64,000 bases of DNA. Source: Nocardia transvalensis. GTDB lineage: Bacteria > Actinomycetota > Actinomycetes > Mycobacteriales > Mycobacteriaceae. The first letter of the stretch is position 1; each line of letters starts with the position of its first letter. Position numbers and translations under genes: made by a program. The notes beneath the pieces were generated by a model that saw only the letters and a program-made list of their open reading frames with translations, searched no databases and had not been told where the DNA came from. The stretch lies in the NCBI RefSeq assembly GCF_015477765.1, contig NZ_JADLQQ010000014.1:147643-211642 (forward strand). The letters run 5' to 3'. This document shows, in pieces, positions 26,414 through 34,543 of this stretch.

Positions 26414-26878
26414 GTGCAAGTGTCTCGCTCGGTGACGTTGAGGATGGTTCCGGGGCTTCTCGACCAGCTGAAAGAGGTTCGCGGATTCACAGAGGAGCAG
26501 CTGGCCGACGAGCTGGAAGTCCACCGCGACACGTTGCGGAGGGTTCGCAACGGCCATCCGCCGAGCGCACACCTCATCGCGAACGTTGCGCGGCTGACCG
26601 GCCGCAGCATCGAGAAGGTTGTCGAGGTCGTTCCAGTCAAGCGGATGCCCGCCGTCCGGCTGAATGCAGACGAAATCGGCGAACGGTCAACCGATGTCGG
26701 CATTCCCGGTACCGATCGTCAGGCCCGGCCCGTGGTCAGGTCTGTACGGGACTCGTGTACATGCCGCGCCGCCGAGGGCAAGGCAACGTCACTGTGCCGA
26801 CACAGTGCGGCCCCCGCCATCGGCAAAGGCGGCCCGTCTGCGATCTCAGCGACGTGCACCCAACGGAGCACTGTCTAG
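26414..26878 (+). CDS. Helix-turn-helix protein at the start of the rightward early operon
   Basis: The N-terminal part is XRE-like (LLDQLKEVRGFTEEQLADEL, HRDTLRRVRNGHPPSAHLIA); the C-terminal 60 residues are low in recognisable structure and Cys-rich. The start is uncertain: GTGs at 26414 and 26420 and an ATG at 26447 are all possible. Opposite orientation to the repressor suggests a Cro-like role, which is inference. The C-terminal portion could be read-through of non-conserved sequence. Confidence 0.55.
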   Translation: MQVSRSVTLRMVPGLLDQLKEVRGFTEEQLADELEVHRDTLRRVRNGHPPSAHLIANVARLTGRSIEKVVEVVPVKRMPAVRLNADEIGERSTDVGIPGTDRQARPVVRSVRDSCTCRAAEGKATSLCRHSAAPAIGKGGPSAISATCTQRSTV

Positions 26879-27026
26879 CGCCCATCCCACAACGGAGCCC
26901 CAGCGGCACACATCCCGGTTCGAGTCCGGGAGGGGTGCGAAACCTGTTCAGGTTCTCATTTCCCACATCTGAGGCTGCTGATAGCGGCGTCTTTGGTGCA
27001 CCCGAAATACGAGGGAGGCGGACGGG

Positions 27027-27224
27027 GTGAAACACGAGAGTTGGTGTTCAATGGCTGAACCGTGGCTGACTGCTAAACAAGCTGCTACTTATGCGAAGGT
27101 GAATCCGTGCACTATTCGTCATGCCGCACGTGTCGGGGAACTGAAGGGCCATCAACGAAAGCCGGGAGCATGTTGGAAATTCCGGCATTGGGAGATTGGC
27201 GTTTGGTTGAAAGGTAAGCAGTAA
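27027..27224 (+). CDS. Small excisionase/MerR-like HTH protein
   Basis: The 65-residue protein (core EPWLTAKQAATYAKVNPCTI, then a basic wing ending WEIGVWLKGKQ) is an AlpA/excisionase-type helix-turn-helix protein. GGGAGG at 27012-27017 supports the GTG at 27027; an ATG at 27051 is an alternative. It could be the recombination directionality factor for the serine integrase or a regulator; sequence does not decide. Confidence 0.6.
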   Translation: MKHESWCSMAEPWLTAKQAATYAKVNPCTIRHAARVGELKGHQRKPGACWKFRHWEIGVWLKGKQ

Positions 27225-27273
27225 CAGCACTGCATGGTGCGTGGACGGCTTCGATCCCCCGTTCAGGGCGCGA

Positions 27274-27302
27274 TAACCCTAATCCGGGTTAGTTCTCTCT
27301 TT
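27274..27302 (+). terminator. Rho-independent terminator
   Basis: TAACCC (27274-27279) pairs with GGGTTA (27286-27291) and is followed by GTTCTCTCTTTT. The pyrimidine/T tail makes it a convincing rightward terminator between the early HTH genes and the replication operon. Confidence 0.6.
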
Positions 27303-27369
27303 TGATCCTCCGGAATTTCGTTGCGGCTACTCCCATGCCGAAAACGACTCTGGAAGGACAGAGAGCCTT

Positions 27370-27447
27370 ATGCCCCCTGTGAAGGGTGTTATGGGAATAG
27401 TCCCGGTCGTGGGGGTGCGTGAGAATTTACAGAAAGGAGATGCGTGA
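27370..27447 (+). CDS. Short coupled reading frame upstream of a phage DNA-binding gene
   Basis: A 25-residue frame (MPPVKGVMGIVPVVGVREN, ending KGDA) ends with a TGA that overlaps the GTG start of the next gene (GTGA). The segment AAAGGAGA inside it serves as ribosome-binding site of the next gene. It may be a leader that couples translation rather than a functional peptide. Confidence 0.3.
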   Translation: MPPVKGVMGIVPVVGVRENLQKGDA

Positions 27448-28091
27448 GTTCAGAGATTGAGACACTTGATGCCGAAATAGTTCTCGACGAGAATGAGGCT
27501 AGGGAGCTGACTGCGAAAATTCAGCGAGCATGGCTGGATATCGCGGAGCGGATCGAAGCAACCCGAGACCTAATCGTTCAAGCATATCTTGGTCGAGCGT
27601 GGTCGCTGATGGGCTATGACTCGTGGGTTGAGTACTGCAATGCCGAGTTCGCGTTGAGCAAGATGAAGATTCCGCGAGAGACGCGGTATGCCCTTGTGGC
27701 CGATCTCAGACAGATCGGAAAGATGTCTACCCGAAGCATCGCGGCGGTCGTCGGTGCCGATCAGCATACTGTTATTCGGGATCTGAAGTCGGCGCCTACT
27801 GATGCAAATGCATCAGTAGCAACAACTGAAGTTGTCGATGTGAACGGCAAGCGGCACCAACCGACCCGTGATCGTAGGCCCAAGCGTCGTCCGATCACCG
27901 ATGATGCCCGGAAGGTCGGTACTGAGGCTACGCAACTTATGGAGCGAATTCACAAGCTCATCGGTGACGACAGATTTCGCGCTGGAATCACTGAACAACT
28001 TCCGGGATTCAAGTATGACCTCAAGCGCCTCCGCGACGTCATCGACAACACGCTAACTGTCCTGGAAGGAAATCCTAATGAAGCTGAGTAG
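27444..28091 (+). CDS. Phage protein with ParB/Mor-like HTH segment
   Basis: The 215-residue protein has an acidic helical N-terminus, a central region with MGYDSWVEYCNAEFALSKMK, a helix-turn-helix (MSTRSIAAVVGADQHTVIRD) and a basic linker. I recognise the HTH pattern but no named family. It overlaps the next gene by 14 bases and belongs to the early operon, so a role in replication control or partition-like DNA binding is plausible. Confidence 0.6.
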   Translation: MSSEIETLDAEIVLDENEARELTAKIQRAWLDIAERIEATRDLIVQAYLGRAWSLMGYDSWVEYCNAEFALSKMKIPRETRYALVADLRQIGKMSTRSIAAVVGADQHTVIRDLKSAPTDANASVATTEVVDVNGKRHQPTRDRRPKRRPITDDARKVGTEATQLMERIHKLIGDDRFRAGITEQLPGFKYDLKRLRDVIDNTLTVLEGNPNEAE

Positions 28092-28884
28092 TGAAGCTCG
28101 GTATGAAGGAATCAGTGTCTACTGGGCGCTCATTGGCCCTGCTGAAGCGCGGGAGATCCTCAGCCGCAACCCACGTAACCGCAAGGTCCGAAAATTGTGG
28201 GCGGCGCAGATCGCCAAGGATCAGGAGGCGGGACGTTGGGAAATCAACGGTGACACTGTCCGCTTCGATGAGGACGGAAACCTTATCGACGGCCAGCACC
28301 GCATGACTGCTGTCGAACAGTCCGGCATTCCGCAAGTATTCCTTGTTGTCGAGGGATTGCCGCGTGCAACGCAGAAGACCATGGATAAAAACTCTCGTCG
28401 CACTGCTGCTGATGGCTTGTTCATGGACCGCGGCGAAGGAGGTAAGGAGCATACGGCCATAGGTCGGGCTATTCTGGCATGGAACGGTGTCAACAAACCC
28501 ACCGATACTCAGATCATCGCCTTTACCGACGAGAATTTCGATAGTATTTCCCATGCACTCGATCTTGCGCGGCCGGTCAATAAGGAGTTCGGGGGCGGCA
28601 TAGCCCGATACGCTCTTGCGTCTTATCTGCTCACTTGTGTCGATCCTATCGGTGCAGAAGCGTTCGCCTATCTTCTGGCCACGGGCGATGGATTGCGCAA
28701 GGGTCATCCTGTTTACCTGTTGCGAGACCGACTCAGGAAAGAAAACCTTCGAGTGAATGCGAACGACCGAAAGAGCTTGGAGATTGTTCTGAAACCAATG
28801 TTTACGGCTTGGAATCTGTGGCGTTCCGGTGAGGGCTTCCGGCAATTCTTGCGCCTGCCCGAGGAATGTCCGGTACCTCGGTAA
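28078..28884 (+). CDS. ParB/sulfiredoxin-fold phage protein
   Basis: The 268-residue protein contains the ParB-like motif WEINGDTVRFDEDGNLIDGQ followed by HRMTAVEQSG, in which DGQHR is the conserved nucleotide-binding loop of the ParB/Srx fold. Phage members are often called ParB-like nucleases or DNA modification factors. The ATG at 28078 overlaps the previous gene. No second domain is recognised; enzymatic activity is unknown. Confidence 0.7.
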   Translation: MKLSSEARYEGISVYWALIGPAEAREILSRNPRNRKVRKLWAAQIAKDQEAGRWEINGDTVRFDEDGNLIDGQHRMTAVEQSGIPQVFLVVEGLPRATQKTMDKNSRRTAADGLFMDRGEGGKEHTAIGRAILAWNGVNKPTDTQIIAFTDENFDSISHALDLARPVNKEFGGGIARYALASYLLTCVDPIGAEAFAYLLATGDGLRKGHPVYLLRDRLRKENLRVNANDRKSLEIVLKPMFTAWNLWRSGEGFRQFLRLPEECPVPR

Positions 28885-28953
28885 TCGCCTGAGAAGAAAG
28901 GTTTTTGCATGGCGACTCGGAAAGAGGAGGCGATCTAAGTTACCGATTACAAC

Positions 28954-29763
28954 GTGAAGCGTGACCGTTGGGGTAGACCGCTGCTGATTCCGAAGGGCGG
29001 CAGCGAGCGGGAACCGTATACGCGGGTGAGCACTCTCGCGAAAGCTCTGGATGATCAGTCCGGGCTCATGCAGTGGCAGTCGGCCATGGTCGCGCTCGGT
29101 GTGGTTCGTGAGCGGGCGCTCATGGCGAGACTGGCGGCGATGCTGTCTGCGGACGGCTACGACGCTTATGCGAAGAACCGTGCTGACCTGCGGGATATCA
29201 CGAAGAGGGCGCTTGCCGCGGCCGGCGCCGATCGGGCTTCGGATAACGGTACGGCCTGGCACATCTTTACTGAGGTGGTGGACGAGGGGCAGTGGCCCGA
29301 GTTCATCCCGCCGGAGGCCGAGGGGCCCTTGCAGGCGTATGCCGAGACGATGCGGCGGGCCGGGGTGAAAGTGCTCGGTAAAGAGGTCTTCGTTGCGGTC
29401 GATGAGGTGCGTAGCGCGGGTTCGATGGATCGTCTTTTGTCTTTGGACGGCGACGTGATGGGTGCGGATATTAAGTCGGGTAGGAACAATTCCCGGTATC
29501 CGCTTGCTGTGACGTGTCAGACGGCGATCTATTCCCACGGGGAGCGGTACAACGTCGCAGACGATACCCGCGCGCCGTTGTGGCCGGATGGGGTGAATCA
29601 GGAAACGGCGCTGTTGATCGAAATTCCGCGCGAGCCCAATCGTTTCGGCAAGTACGAGTGCGGCCTGTACAAGCTTCCGATCGACTTGGGTTGGCGTGCG
29701 GTGCAACTCGCCATGGACGTGCGGGAGATGCGGAAGATGCCGAAATTGGAGCGCATCGCGTGA
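28954..29763 (+). CDS. RecB/Cas4-like PD-(D/E)XK exonuclease
   Basis: The 269-residue protein has the RecB-family nuclease motif: Asp159 in SMDRLLSL and Asp172-x-Lys174 in GADIKSGRNN, followed by a Gln-Tyr-like helix (CQTAIYSHG). It lies just before an ERF annealing protein, forming an exonuclease/annealing pair for phage recombination. The start is unclear: GAGGAGG at 28924-28930 is eight bases before a GTT codon at 28939 in this frame, whereas the first ordinary start (GTG 28954) is 23 bases away. A nine-codon mini-frame ends at 28938. Confidence 0.75.
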   Translation: MKRDRWGRPLLIPKGGSEREPYTRVSTLAKALDDQSGLMQWQSAMVALGVVRERALMARLAAMLSADGYDAYAKNRADLRDITKRALAAAGADRASDNGTAWHIFTEVVDEGQWPEFIPPEAEGPLQAYAETMRRAGVKVLGKEVFVAVDEVRSAGSMDRLLSLDGDVMGADIKSGRNNSRYPLAVTCQTAIYSHGERYNVADDTRAPLWPDGVNQETALLIEIPREPNRFGKYECGLYKLPIDLGWRAVQLAMDVREMRKMPKLERIA

Positions 29764-29810
29764 GCCTGCCCGAGGAACGGGCGGAAACAGAAATCGAGGG
29801 AGGGACGCTA

Positions 29811-30476
29811 TTGGGCAGTGTGTTCGAGGCCGTGAACAAGGTGATGCGGGATGTGGGTGCGGTCGCGAAGGACCAGCGCAACACGGCACAGAAGTTCTCG
29901 TTTCGGGGTGTGGATCAGGTGGTGAACGCGGTGGCTCCGGCGCTGCGTGAGCACGGGGTGATCGTGGCCCCGGTGCGGTCGACGCTGATGGTTCGGGAGA
30001 TCACCAGCGGTGGAGGTAAACGGCAGGCGTGGGTGACCGGGACCGTGGGCTACACGGTCTACGGGCCGGAGGGCGACACCATGCCGGTTGAAGTCGCCAC
30101 GGAGGCAACAGATTTCGCGGACAAGGCGACAGCGAAGGCAATGTCTGTGGCGTATCGGATCATGCTGTTACAGCTGTTGAACCTGCCGACCGATGATCCG
30201 GACCCGGACAGCGAATACGTCGAGCGCGGTAGCGGTGGCCATTCGGCCCCGGCCGGGCGATCGGCCGCCAAGGCGGCGGAGTCGAAGACAGTCGGGCCGG
30301 ATCAGCTTCGGCAACAGATCTTCGAACTGTGCGAGCGACGCGGTATCAGCCGGGGGCTGCTGGTGACGACGTGGGCGACGGTCGGCGACGGGAAGATCAC
30401 CGATTGCCGCGACGCCGGGAAACTGCGGGCCCTGTTGGATCTGCTCACCGAGATCGACCCGAATCAGGAGGCATGA
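29811..30476 (+). CDS. erf: ERF-family single-strand annealing protein
   Basis: The ERF domain spans about residues 1-140: FEAVNKVMRDVGAVAKDQ, FSFRGVDQVVNAVAPALREH and FADKATAKAMSVAYRIMLLQ are typical. These proteins promote annealing during phage recombination and circularisation. GGGAGGG at 29798-29804 points to the TTG at 29811; a GTG at 29760 would add 17 residues. The C-terminal 60 residues form a separate small domain (QIFELCERRGISRGLLVTTW). Confidence 0.85.
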   Translation: MGSVFEAVNKVMRDVGAVAKDQRNTAQKFSFRGVDQVVNAVAPALREHGVIVAPVRSTLMVREITSGGGKRQAWVTGTVGYTVYGPEGDTMPVEVATEATDFADKATAKAMSVAYRIMLLQLLNLPTDDPDPDSEYVERGSGGHSAPAGRSAAKAAESKTVGPDQLRQQIFELCERRGISRGLLVTTWATVGDGKITDCRDAGKLRALLDLLTEIDPNQEA

Positions 30477-30763
30477 GGGTGGAGGCTCTGGACTCGCAAG
30501 AGATGACCGACATATCGCAGCGGCTCCGCCAGGCCGGGCATGTGGTCGCGGCCAATCATCTTCTCGCCGCTGCTCTTATTCAATCCGAGGCCGAGGAGGC
30601 GGCGCGCCGCCAGGACGAGCAATTGGCGGAGGTGATGCGGACTGCGTACTACTTCGGAAAAGTTGTTGCGCCGCTGGAGGAATCGCCGTTCCGGTCGGGA
30701 TGGATCAAGGCGGCGCGGGCGGTGCGCGATGTCGTGACCGAGGAGGCAGGTGCTGAAAGCTGA
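30473..30763 (+). CDS. Hypothetical phage protein
   Basis: A 96-residue mostly helical protein (ISQRLRQAGHVVAANHLLAA, EEAARRQDEQLAEVM). Its ATG overlaps the ERF stop (ATGA) and its end overlaps the WhiB-like gene, so it is coupled in the early operon. No family is recognised. Confidence 0.6.
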   Translation: MRVEALDSQEMTDISQRLRQAGHVVAANHLLAAALIQSEAEEAARRQDEQLAEVMRTAYYFGKVVAPLEESPFRSGWIKAARAVRDVVTEEAGAES

Positions 30764-30992
30764 CCACGACTGGAGAGACGACGCACTGTGCGCACAGCCG
30801 GGAGCCGACCCGAAGCGTTGGGACTCCGATTCGATCGCTGAATCTGTCGACCAGGCGGCGGAAGCGGCAAACCGGTGTGCGGGGTGCCCGGTCCTTCGTG
30901 AGTGCGCCGAGGACGCGCTACACCCGGCCTACAGCGTGGACGGTGCCCCGCTCTACACGGTCGGTGTCATCCGGGCCGGGGTGATCACCTGA
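30750..30992 (+). CDS. Phage WhiB-like (Wbl) iron-sulfur regulator
   Basis: The 80-residue protein has the Wbl cysteines Cys14, Cys43, Cys46 and Cys52, with C-x2-C-x5-C in RCAGCPVLREC, which bind a 4Fe-4S cluster. The usual G[VI]WGG turn is degenerate (VGVIRAG). Phage Wbl proteins can antagonise host WhiB proteins or block superinfection, as TM4 WhiB does. Its effect here is unknown. It overlaps both neighbours. Confidence 0.82.
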   Translation: MLKADHDWRDDALCAQPGADPKRWDSDSIAESVDQAAEAANRCAGCPVLRECAEDALHPAYSVDGAPLYTVGVIRAGVIT

Positions 30993-31375
30993 ACCCGACC
31001 GCGCTCGCGCAGCTGGCCGTGATCGCCGGTCTGCCGACACCGCCACAGCACACGATCCGTCACTGCTCAGATTGTGGACGCAAAACCGTCAAGGGCGGCA
31101 ACCGGGCGTTAAAGCTGGCGGCCTATCGCGGCCGTGGCCTATGCCATATCTGTTATCGGAGAAGGAAAGTCACCGGTCGGCCGTTGCCGCCGAAATTGGT
31201 CACCCGCGTGCCGCTGGAATCGATCGGCCGCTGCCGCACCTGCGGTCACAATCTCGTCTCCCGTGCCGGGAAACGCGCGGGATACCCCGGCCGCCTTCAG
31301 GGAGGGCGCGGGCTCTGCAACGGGTGTTACAAGCGGGCCCGTCGAGAAGAACGCAAGAACAACGAGGAAGGCTGA
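30989..31375 (+). CDS. Double zinc-ribbon phage protein
   Basis: Two similar halves each carry a pair of CxxC knuckles: CSDCGRKTV with GLCHICYRRR, and CRTCGHNLV with GLCNGCYKRA, so two zinc ribbons are expected. The frame has no ATG, GTG or TTG near the WhiB stop; the CTG at 30989 would give the same four-base overlap seen elsewhere in this operon, and a GTG at 31019 is the alternative. Basic residues suggest nucleic acid binding. Function unknown. Confidence 0.6.
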   Translation: MNPTALAQLAVIAGLPTPPQHTIRHCSDCGRKTVKGGNRALKLAAYRGRGLCHICYRRRKVTGRPLPPKLVTRVPLESIGRCRTCGHNLVSRAGKRAGYPGRLQGGRGLCNGCYKRARREERKNNEEG

Positions 31376-31378
31376 ACA

Positions 31379-31705
31379 ATGGGTAGGCTGTCTACCGCTA
31401 TCGCGGTACTGAAGGGGGCCCCGGCGGGTGGAGTCAATACCGCCGATTCCGACGATCTTACAATCAAGATCCCGTATCAGGTGCTCTCATTCGGCTTGTC
31501 GCCCCAAGCGATTTCGCTGTACGCCACGCTGGCGTCCTTTGCCGACGACACGAAGATTCATCGCGACGATATCGCGCACGCGGCCGGGGTCGAGCACGGT
31601 CGCAGTGCGTACCGGTATCTGCGTGAGCTGGAATCGGCTGGGTGGCTCACCCGGTGGGTGGTCGATGGGAAATTCGTTCGGGCTCAGGTGGTCCGGAAGC
31701 CGTAA
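31379..31705 (+). CDS. Winged-helix phage replication-type protein
   Basis: The 108-residue protein has a replication-initiator-like winged helix: FGLSPQAISLYATLASFADD, then the recognition segment HRDDIAHAAGVEHGRSAYRY and LRELESAGWLTRWVVDGKF. It is directly upstream of the primase-helicase gene and probably helps start replication or regulates the operon. It follows the zinc-ribbon gene by three bases. Confidence 0.65.
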   Translation: MGRLSTAIAVLKGAPAGGVNTADSDDLTIKIPYQVLSFGLSPQAISLYATLASFADDTKIHRDDIAHAAGVEHGRSAYRYLRELESAGWLTRWVVDGKFVRAQVVRKP

Positions 31706-31723
31706 CCGAGGGGGCAACCCGTA

Positions 31724-33172
31724 ATGGATGCTTTCGAGCGAATTATCGGAGCATTCGAATCTGAAGGGCTCATAGTAGCCCGCAAAGGTTCCGACCAGGC
31801 GGACGCGCAAGCACCCGGCCACAGTCGCGCCGACCGATCGGTGTCGATACGGAAAATTACCGGCCGGGTGCTTGTTCACTCGCACAGCGACCCGACAGAC
31901 CGAGTGCTGGAACAGCTCGGGCTCACCACGAAAGACCTGTTCGACAACCCGGAAGGAGTGCAATACCGATATTCCGACGGCCGGATAGTGCACCGATCGC
32001 CGGAAAAGAAATTCAGGCAGTTCGGCAACACGAAGGGCTCGGCGCTCTACAACGTCGAATCCGTACAACCCCACGTGACGACGGTATATGTGGTCGAAGG
32101 TGAACAGGATGTGGAAACGCTGCGGTCGGTCGGTGCCGTGGCGGTATCGAATCCGATGGGCGCCGGGAAATACGGTGCGGCGGATTGGGCCCCGCTCGCC
32201 GGTAAGGATGTCGTCGTTGTCGCGGACAAGGATGAGGTCGGCCGGGCCCATGCCTACGGCGTCGCGCGGGAGCTGAAACACCTCGCGGCATCGGTGAAGC
32301 TCGTGGAGGCGGCCGACGGCAAAGACGCCTCGGACCACATCGTGAGCGGCCACGGGCTCACCGAGTTCATCCCTGTCACGCTCGCGCCCCAGTTATCGGC
32401 GGCCTACAGCGATATGCGGCGGGCCATGGCGGGCGGGAAGATCGACCGACCCCGCCCAACCATCCTCAGCCGCGAAGACGGGGCCTCGCTGCTGTATCCG
32501 GGAGCCGTGAACACGATCTACGGCCTGCCGGAGGGCGGTAAGTCCTGGATCGTGCTGGCGGCCATGGCCGAGACGCTGAAGGCCGACGACGGGCGGTGCC
32601 TGTACGTCGACGCCGACCATAACTCCGCGCCAGCGCTGGCGTCGCGGCTGTCGATGCTCGGTGTCCCGCCGAAGGTGATCACCAACCCGGCGCGGTTTCT
32701 GCACGTGGAACCGGAATCGGCGGATCACCTGATGGACATCGTGACCGACATGAACGACTGGGGGCCGACACTGGCCTGTATCGACTCCGTAGGCGAAATC
32801 ATGCCGCTGCTCGGTGCCAGCTCCATTGACAACGACGAATACACGCGAGTGCACGCTCAAGCATTCAAGCCATTGGCGAAAATGGGTGCCGCGGTCGCAT
32901 TGATCGACCATATCGGCAAAGGCGACGCAGCATCGAGAGGCGGCCCTATCGGAGGTTCCGCGAAACTGCGGGCCATCGACGGCGCAGCGATCAAAGTAGC
33001 CGTGCGCCGGCCATTCACGCCGGGCAAAGGTGGTGCCGCGTGCCTATCGGTGGCGAAAGATCGACATGGCGAGATACGCCGCCGATGCCTGAACGATTAC
33101 CTGGGCGATTTCGTCATGACCCAGAACGGTAATCGGATCGATTGGAACATCACCGCCCCTTCGGCGCGGTGA
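31724..33172 (+). CDS. TOPRIM primase-AAA helicase fusion
   Basis: The 482-residue protein has a TOPRIM domain at about 115-190, with Glu125 in VVEGEQDVETL and the Asp168-x-Asp170 pair in VVVADKDEVGR. A RepA/DnaB-like ATPase follows, with Walker A GLPEGGKSW (Lys273) and Walker B LACIDSVGE. The N-terminus lacks a clear CHC2 zinc finger or polymerase domain. It probably supplies primase and helicase activity for phage DNA replication; whether it primes alone is unclear. Confidence 0.8.
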   Translation: MDAFERIIGAFESEGLIVARKGSDQADAQAPGHSRADRSVSIRKITGRVLVHSHSDPTDRVLEQLGLTTKDLFDNPEGVQYRYSDGRIVHRSPEKKFRQFGNTKGSALYNVESVQPHVTTVYVVEGEQDVETLRSVGAVAVSNPMGAGKYGAADWAPLAGKDVVVVADKDEVGRAHAYGVARELKHLAASVKLVEAADGKDASDHIVSGHGLTEFIPVTLAPQLSAAYSDMRRAMAGGKIDRPRPTILSREDGASLLYPGAVNTIYGLPEGGKSWIVLAAMAETLKADDGRCLYVDADHNSAPALASRLSMLGVPPKVITNPARFLHVEPESADHLMDIVTDMNDWGPTLACIDSVGEIMPLLGASSIDNDEYTRVHAQAFKPLAKMGAAVALIDHIGKGDAASRGGPIGGSAKLRAIDGAAIKVAVRRPFTPGKGGAACLSVAKDRHGEIRRRCLNDYLGDFVMTQNGNRIDWNITAPSAR

Positions 33173-33194
33173 GATGTGGAGAAAGGAAGTATTT

Positions 33195-33572
33195 TTGCCC
33201 CCCTTGCAGACCTCCGAGGTCAAGGGCTTCATCATCGGTGATGTCAATCTCGGATTCACCCCGAAAGGTGTCGCCTACTGCAATTTTCCGGTTGCGTTCA
33301 GCCAGTCAGTCAAGAACAAGCAGACCGACGAATGGGAAAAGACGAAGAACATCGTGCTCAACGCGACCGCATGGGGCGATATCGCCGAGTTCATCGGCGA
33401 GAAATTCGAGAAATTCACCGAGATCAAGCTTTCCGGTGTCGTCTACGAGGACACCTACACCGGAAACGACGGGGAGGAACGGAAATCCCTGAAACTGGAT
33501 GTGCACACCGCTTCCGGGCCGCTCCCGAAAAAGAACAGCGGTACTAGTTCTGGGGGTGGCTGGGATGTCTGA
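33195..33572 (+). CDS. ssb: Single-stranded DNA-binding protein
   Basis: The 125-residue protein has an OB-fold pattern: TSEVKGFIIGDVNLGFTPKG, VAYCNFPVAFSQ, the WEKTKNIVLNATAWGDIAEF core, and a glycine-rich tail. The C-terminal end GGGWDV is a short acidic/aromatic tip. AAGGAAG at 33183-33189 supports the TTG at 33195 over the ATG at 33174. It belongs with the primase-helicase and ERF genes. Confidence 0.85.
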   Translation: MPPLQTSEVKGFIIGDVNLGFTPKGVAYCNFPVAFSQSVKNKQTDEWEKTKNIVLNATAWGDIAEFIGEKFEKFTEIKLSGVVYEDTYTGNDGEERKSLKLDVHTASGPLPKKNSGTSSGGGWDV

Positions 33573-33598
33573 CCGCTAACTGAAAGCAACGAGATTTC

Positions 33599-33630
33599 GA
33601 GCGGGGCAGCCACCTACGGGTGTCCCGCTC
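33599..33630. terminator. Hairpin after ssb
   Basis: GAGCGGG (33599-33605) pairs with CCCGCTC (33624-33630), with inner CACC/GGTG pairing. It separates ssb from the nuclease gene; no strong T tract follows. Confidence 0.5.
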
Positions 33631-33653
33631 CTGCATTCTCAAAGGGGGTTTGT

Positions 33654-34037
33654 GTGCCAAACGCGATGAAACGCAAAGGCGACACCTACGAGATCAGCCA
33701 ACTGCGCTACTACCGCGTAAGCGGCTTCCCTCACGCGCAACGCACGCGAGCGGGCTACACCCGCGACGGCGGAGACATCCACCTGGACCCCGTGGTGGGT
33801 CTAGCGCCCGGAGTCATCTCCCAGTGCAAGAACGTCCGCACTCCGCGGTGGTCGCAATGGATCACCGATCTGCGTGAGCAAGTGCGAAACGCGAACGCGC
33901 AGTTCGGATTTCTGGCATGGAAGCGGCACGGTGTCTCCGATCCTGCCGAACAACTGGCGGTCATGCCGATGGCCGAATTCCTGTACCTGGTGCGGCTTGC
34001 CGGGTACGGCAACCCGATTGAGGAGTACGAAGCATGA
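33654..34037 (+). CDS. Holliday-junction-resolvase-like PD-(D/E)XK nuclease
   Basis: The 127-residue protein starts MKRKGDTYE, then RTRAGYTRDGGDIHLDPVVG and ISQCKNVRTPRWSQW. The Glu, the Asp in GDIH and the QxK in SQCKN match the active-site spacing of archaeal-type resolvases and phage HJR-like nucleases. AAAGGGGG precedes the GTG start. It probably cleaves branched phage DNA before packaging. Confidence 0.7.
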   Translation: MPNAMKRKGDTYEISQLRYYRVSGFPHAQRTRAGYTRDGGDIHLDPVVGLAPGVISQCKNVRTPRWSQWITDLREQVRNANAQFGFLAWKRHGVSDPAEQLAVMPMAEFLYLVRLAGYGNPIEEYEA

Positions 34038-34537
34038 CCGAACTCGACGAGTTGATGGAGCTGATTCAGGACACCCCGGACGTGGTGTATTTCCTGCGGG
34101 CCCAGATGGCGAACAACGCCCGAGCCGCCGACGGCGGCGACTGGTCGGACACCGAAGGGCAAGCACCGGATCGGGTGGCCAGCTCCAAGACCGTGACCAC
34201 GGCACCGTGCAGCCTGGATGCCATGGGCGCCGCAGACGCCGAGTTGGCCGCGCTCGCCGGTTGGGCCGATCGTCTCGGTGTCGTCTACTCCGGCCGTGTC
34301 TGGCGCTGCGGCGGTGTCGTGCGCGGCCTGGTCGGCGATGACATGACCGTGGTGTGGTCGCTGGTCGACGGATTCGAGCGGTGGGCTCGCCAGGGCTGGA
34401 ACGGAAGCCCGGAGATGCTGGCTCAGCTCCGTTCGCTGCGTAACACCCATCGTAAGTATTGGGGTGAGCTTGACCTCTTGCTGATGCACCGACCGGAGAC
34501 CCGAGAGCAGTCGTGGTCTGAACCCGGCCTGTTCTGA
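34034..34537 (+). CDS. Hypothetical phage protein
   Basis: A 167-residue protein, acidic at the N-terminus (LDELMELIQDTPDVVYFLRA), with a Trp-rich central region (ELAALAGWADRLGVVYSG, VVWSLVDGFERWARQGW). It overlaps the nuclease gene by four bases (ATGA). Proteins with similar layout are frequent in actinobacteriophages but have no known function. Confidence 0.6.
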   Translation: MTELDELMELIQDTPDVVYFLRAQMANNARAADGGDWSDTEGQAPDRVASSKTVTTAPCSLDAMGAADAELAALAGWADRLGVVYSGRVWRCGGVVRGLVGDDMTVVWSLVDGFERWARQGWNGSPEMLAQLRSLRNTHRKYWGELDLLLMHRPETREQSWSEPGLF

Positions 34538-34543
34538 ATTCTG

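Noticed and set aside
26856..26938. tRNA gene suggested by CCCGGTTCGAGTCCGGG near 26914-26930
   Set aside because: The T-arm is perfect, but only five of seven acceptor pairs form, and no D-arm or anticodon stem can be drawn. It may be a tRNA relic or chance; not called.
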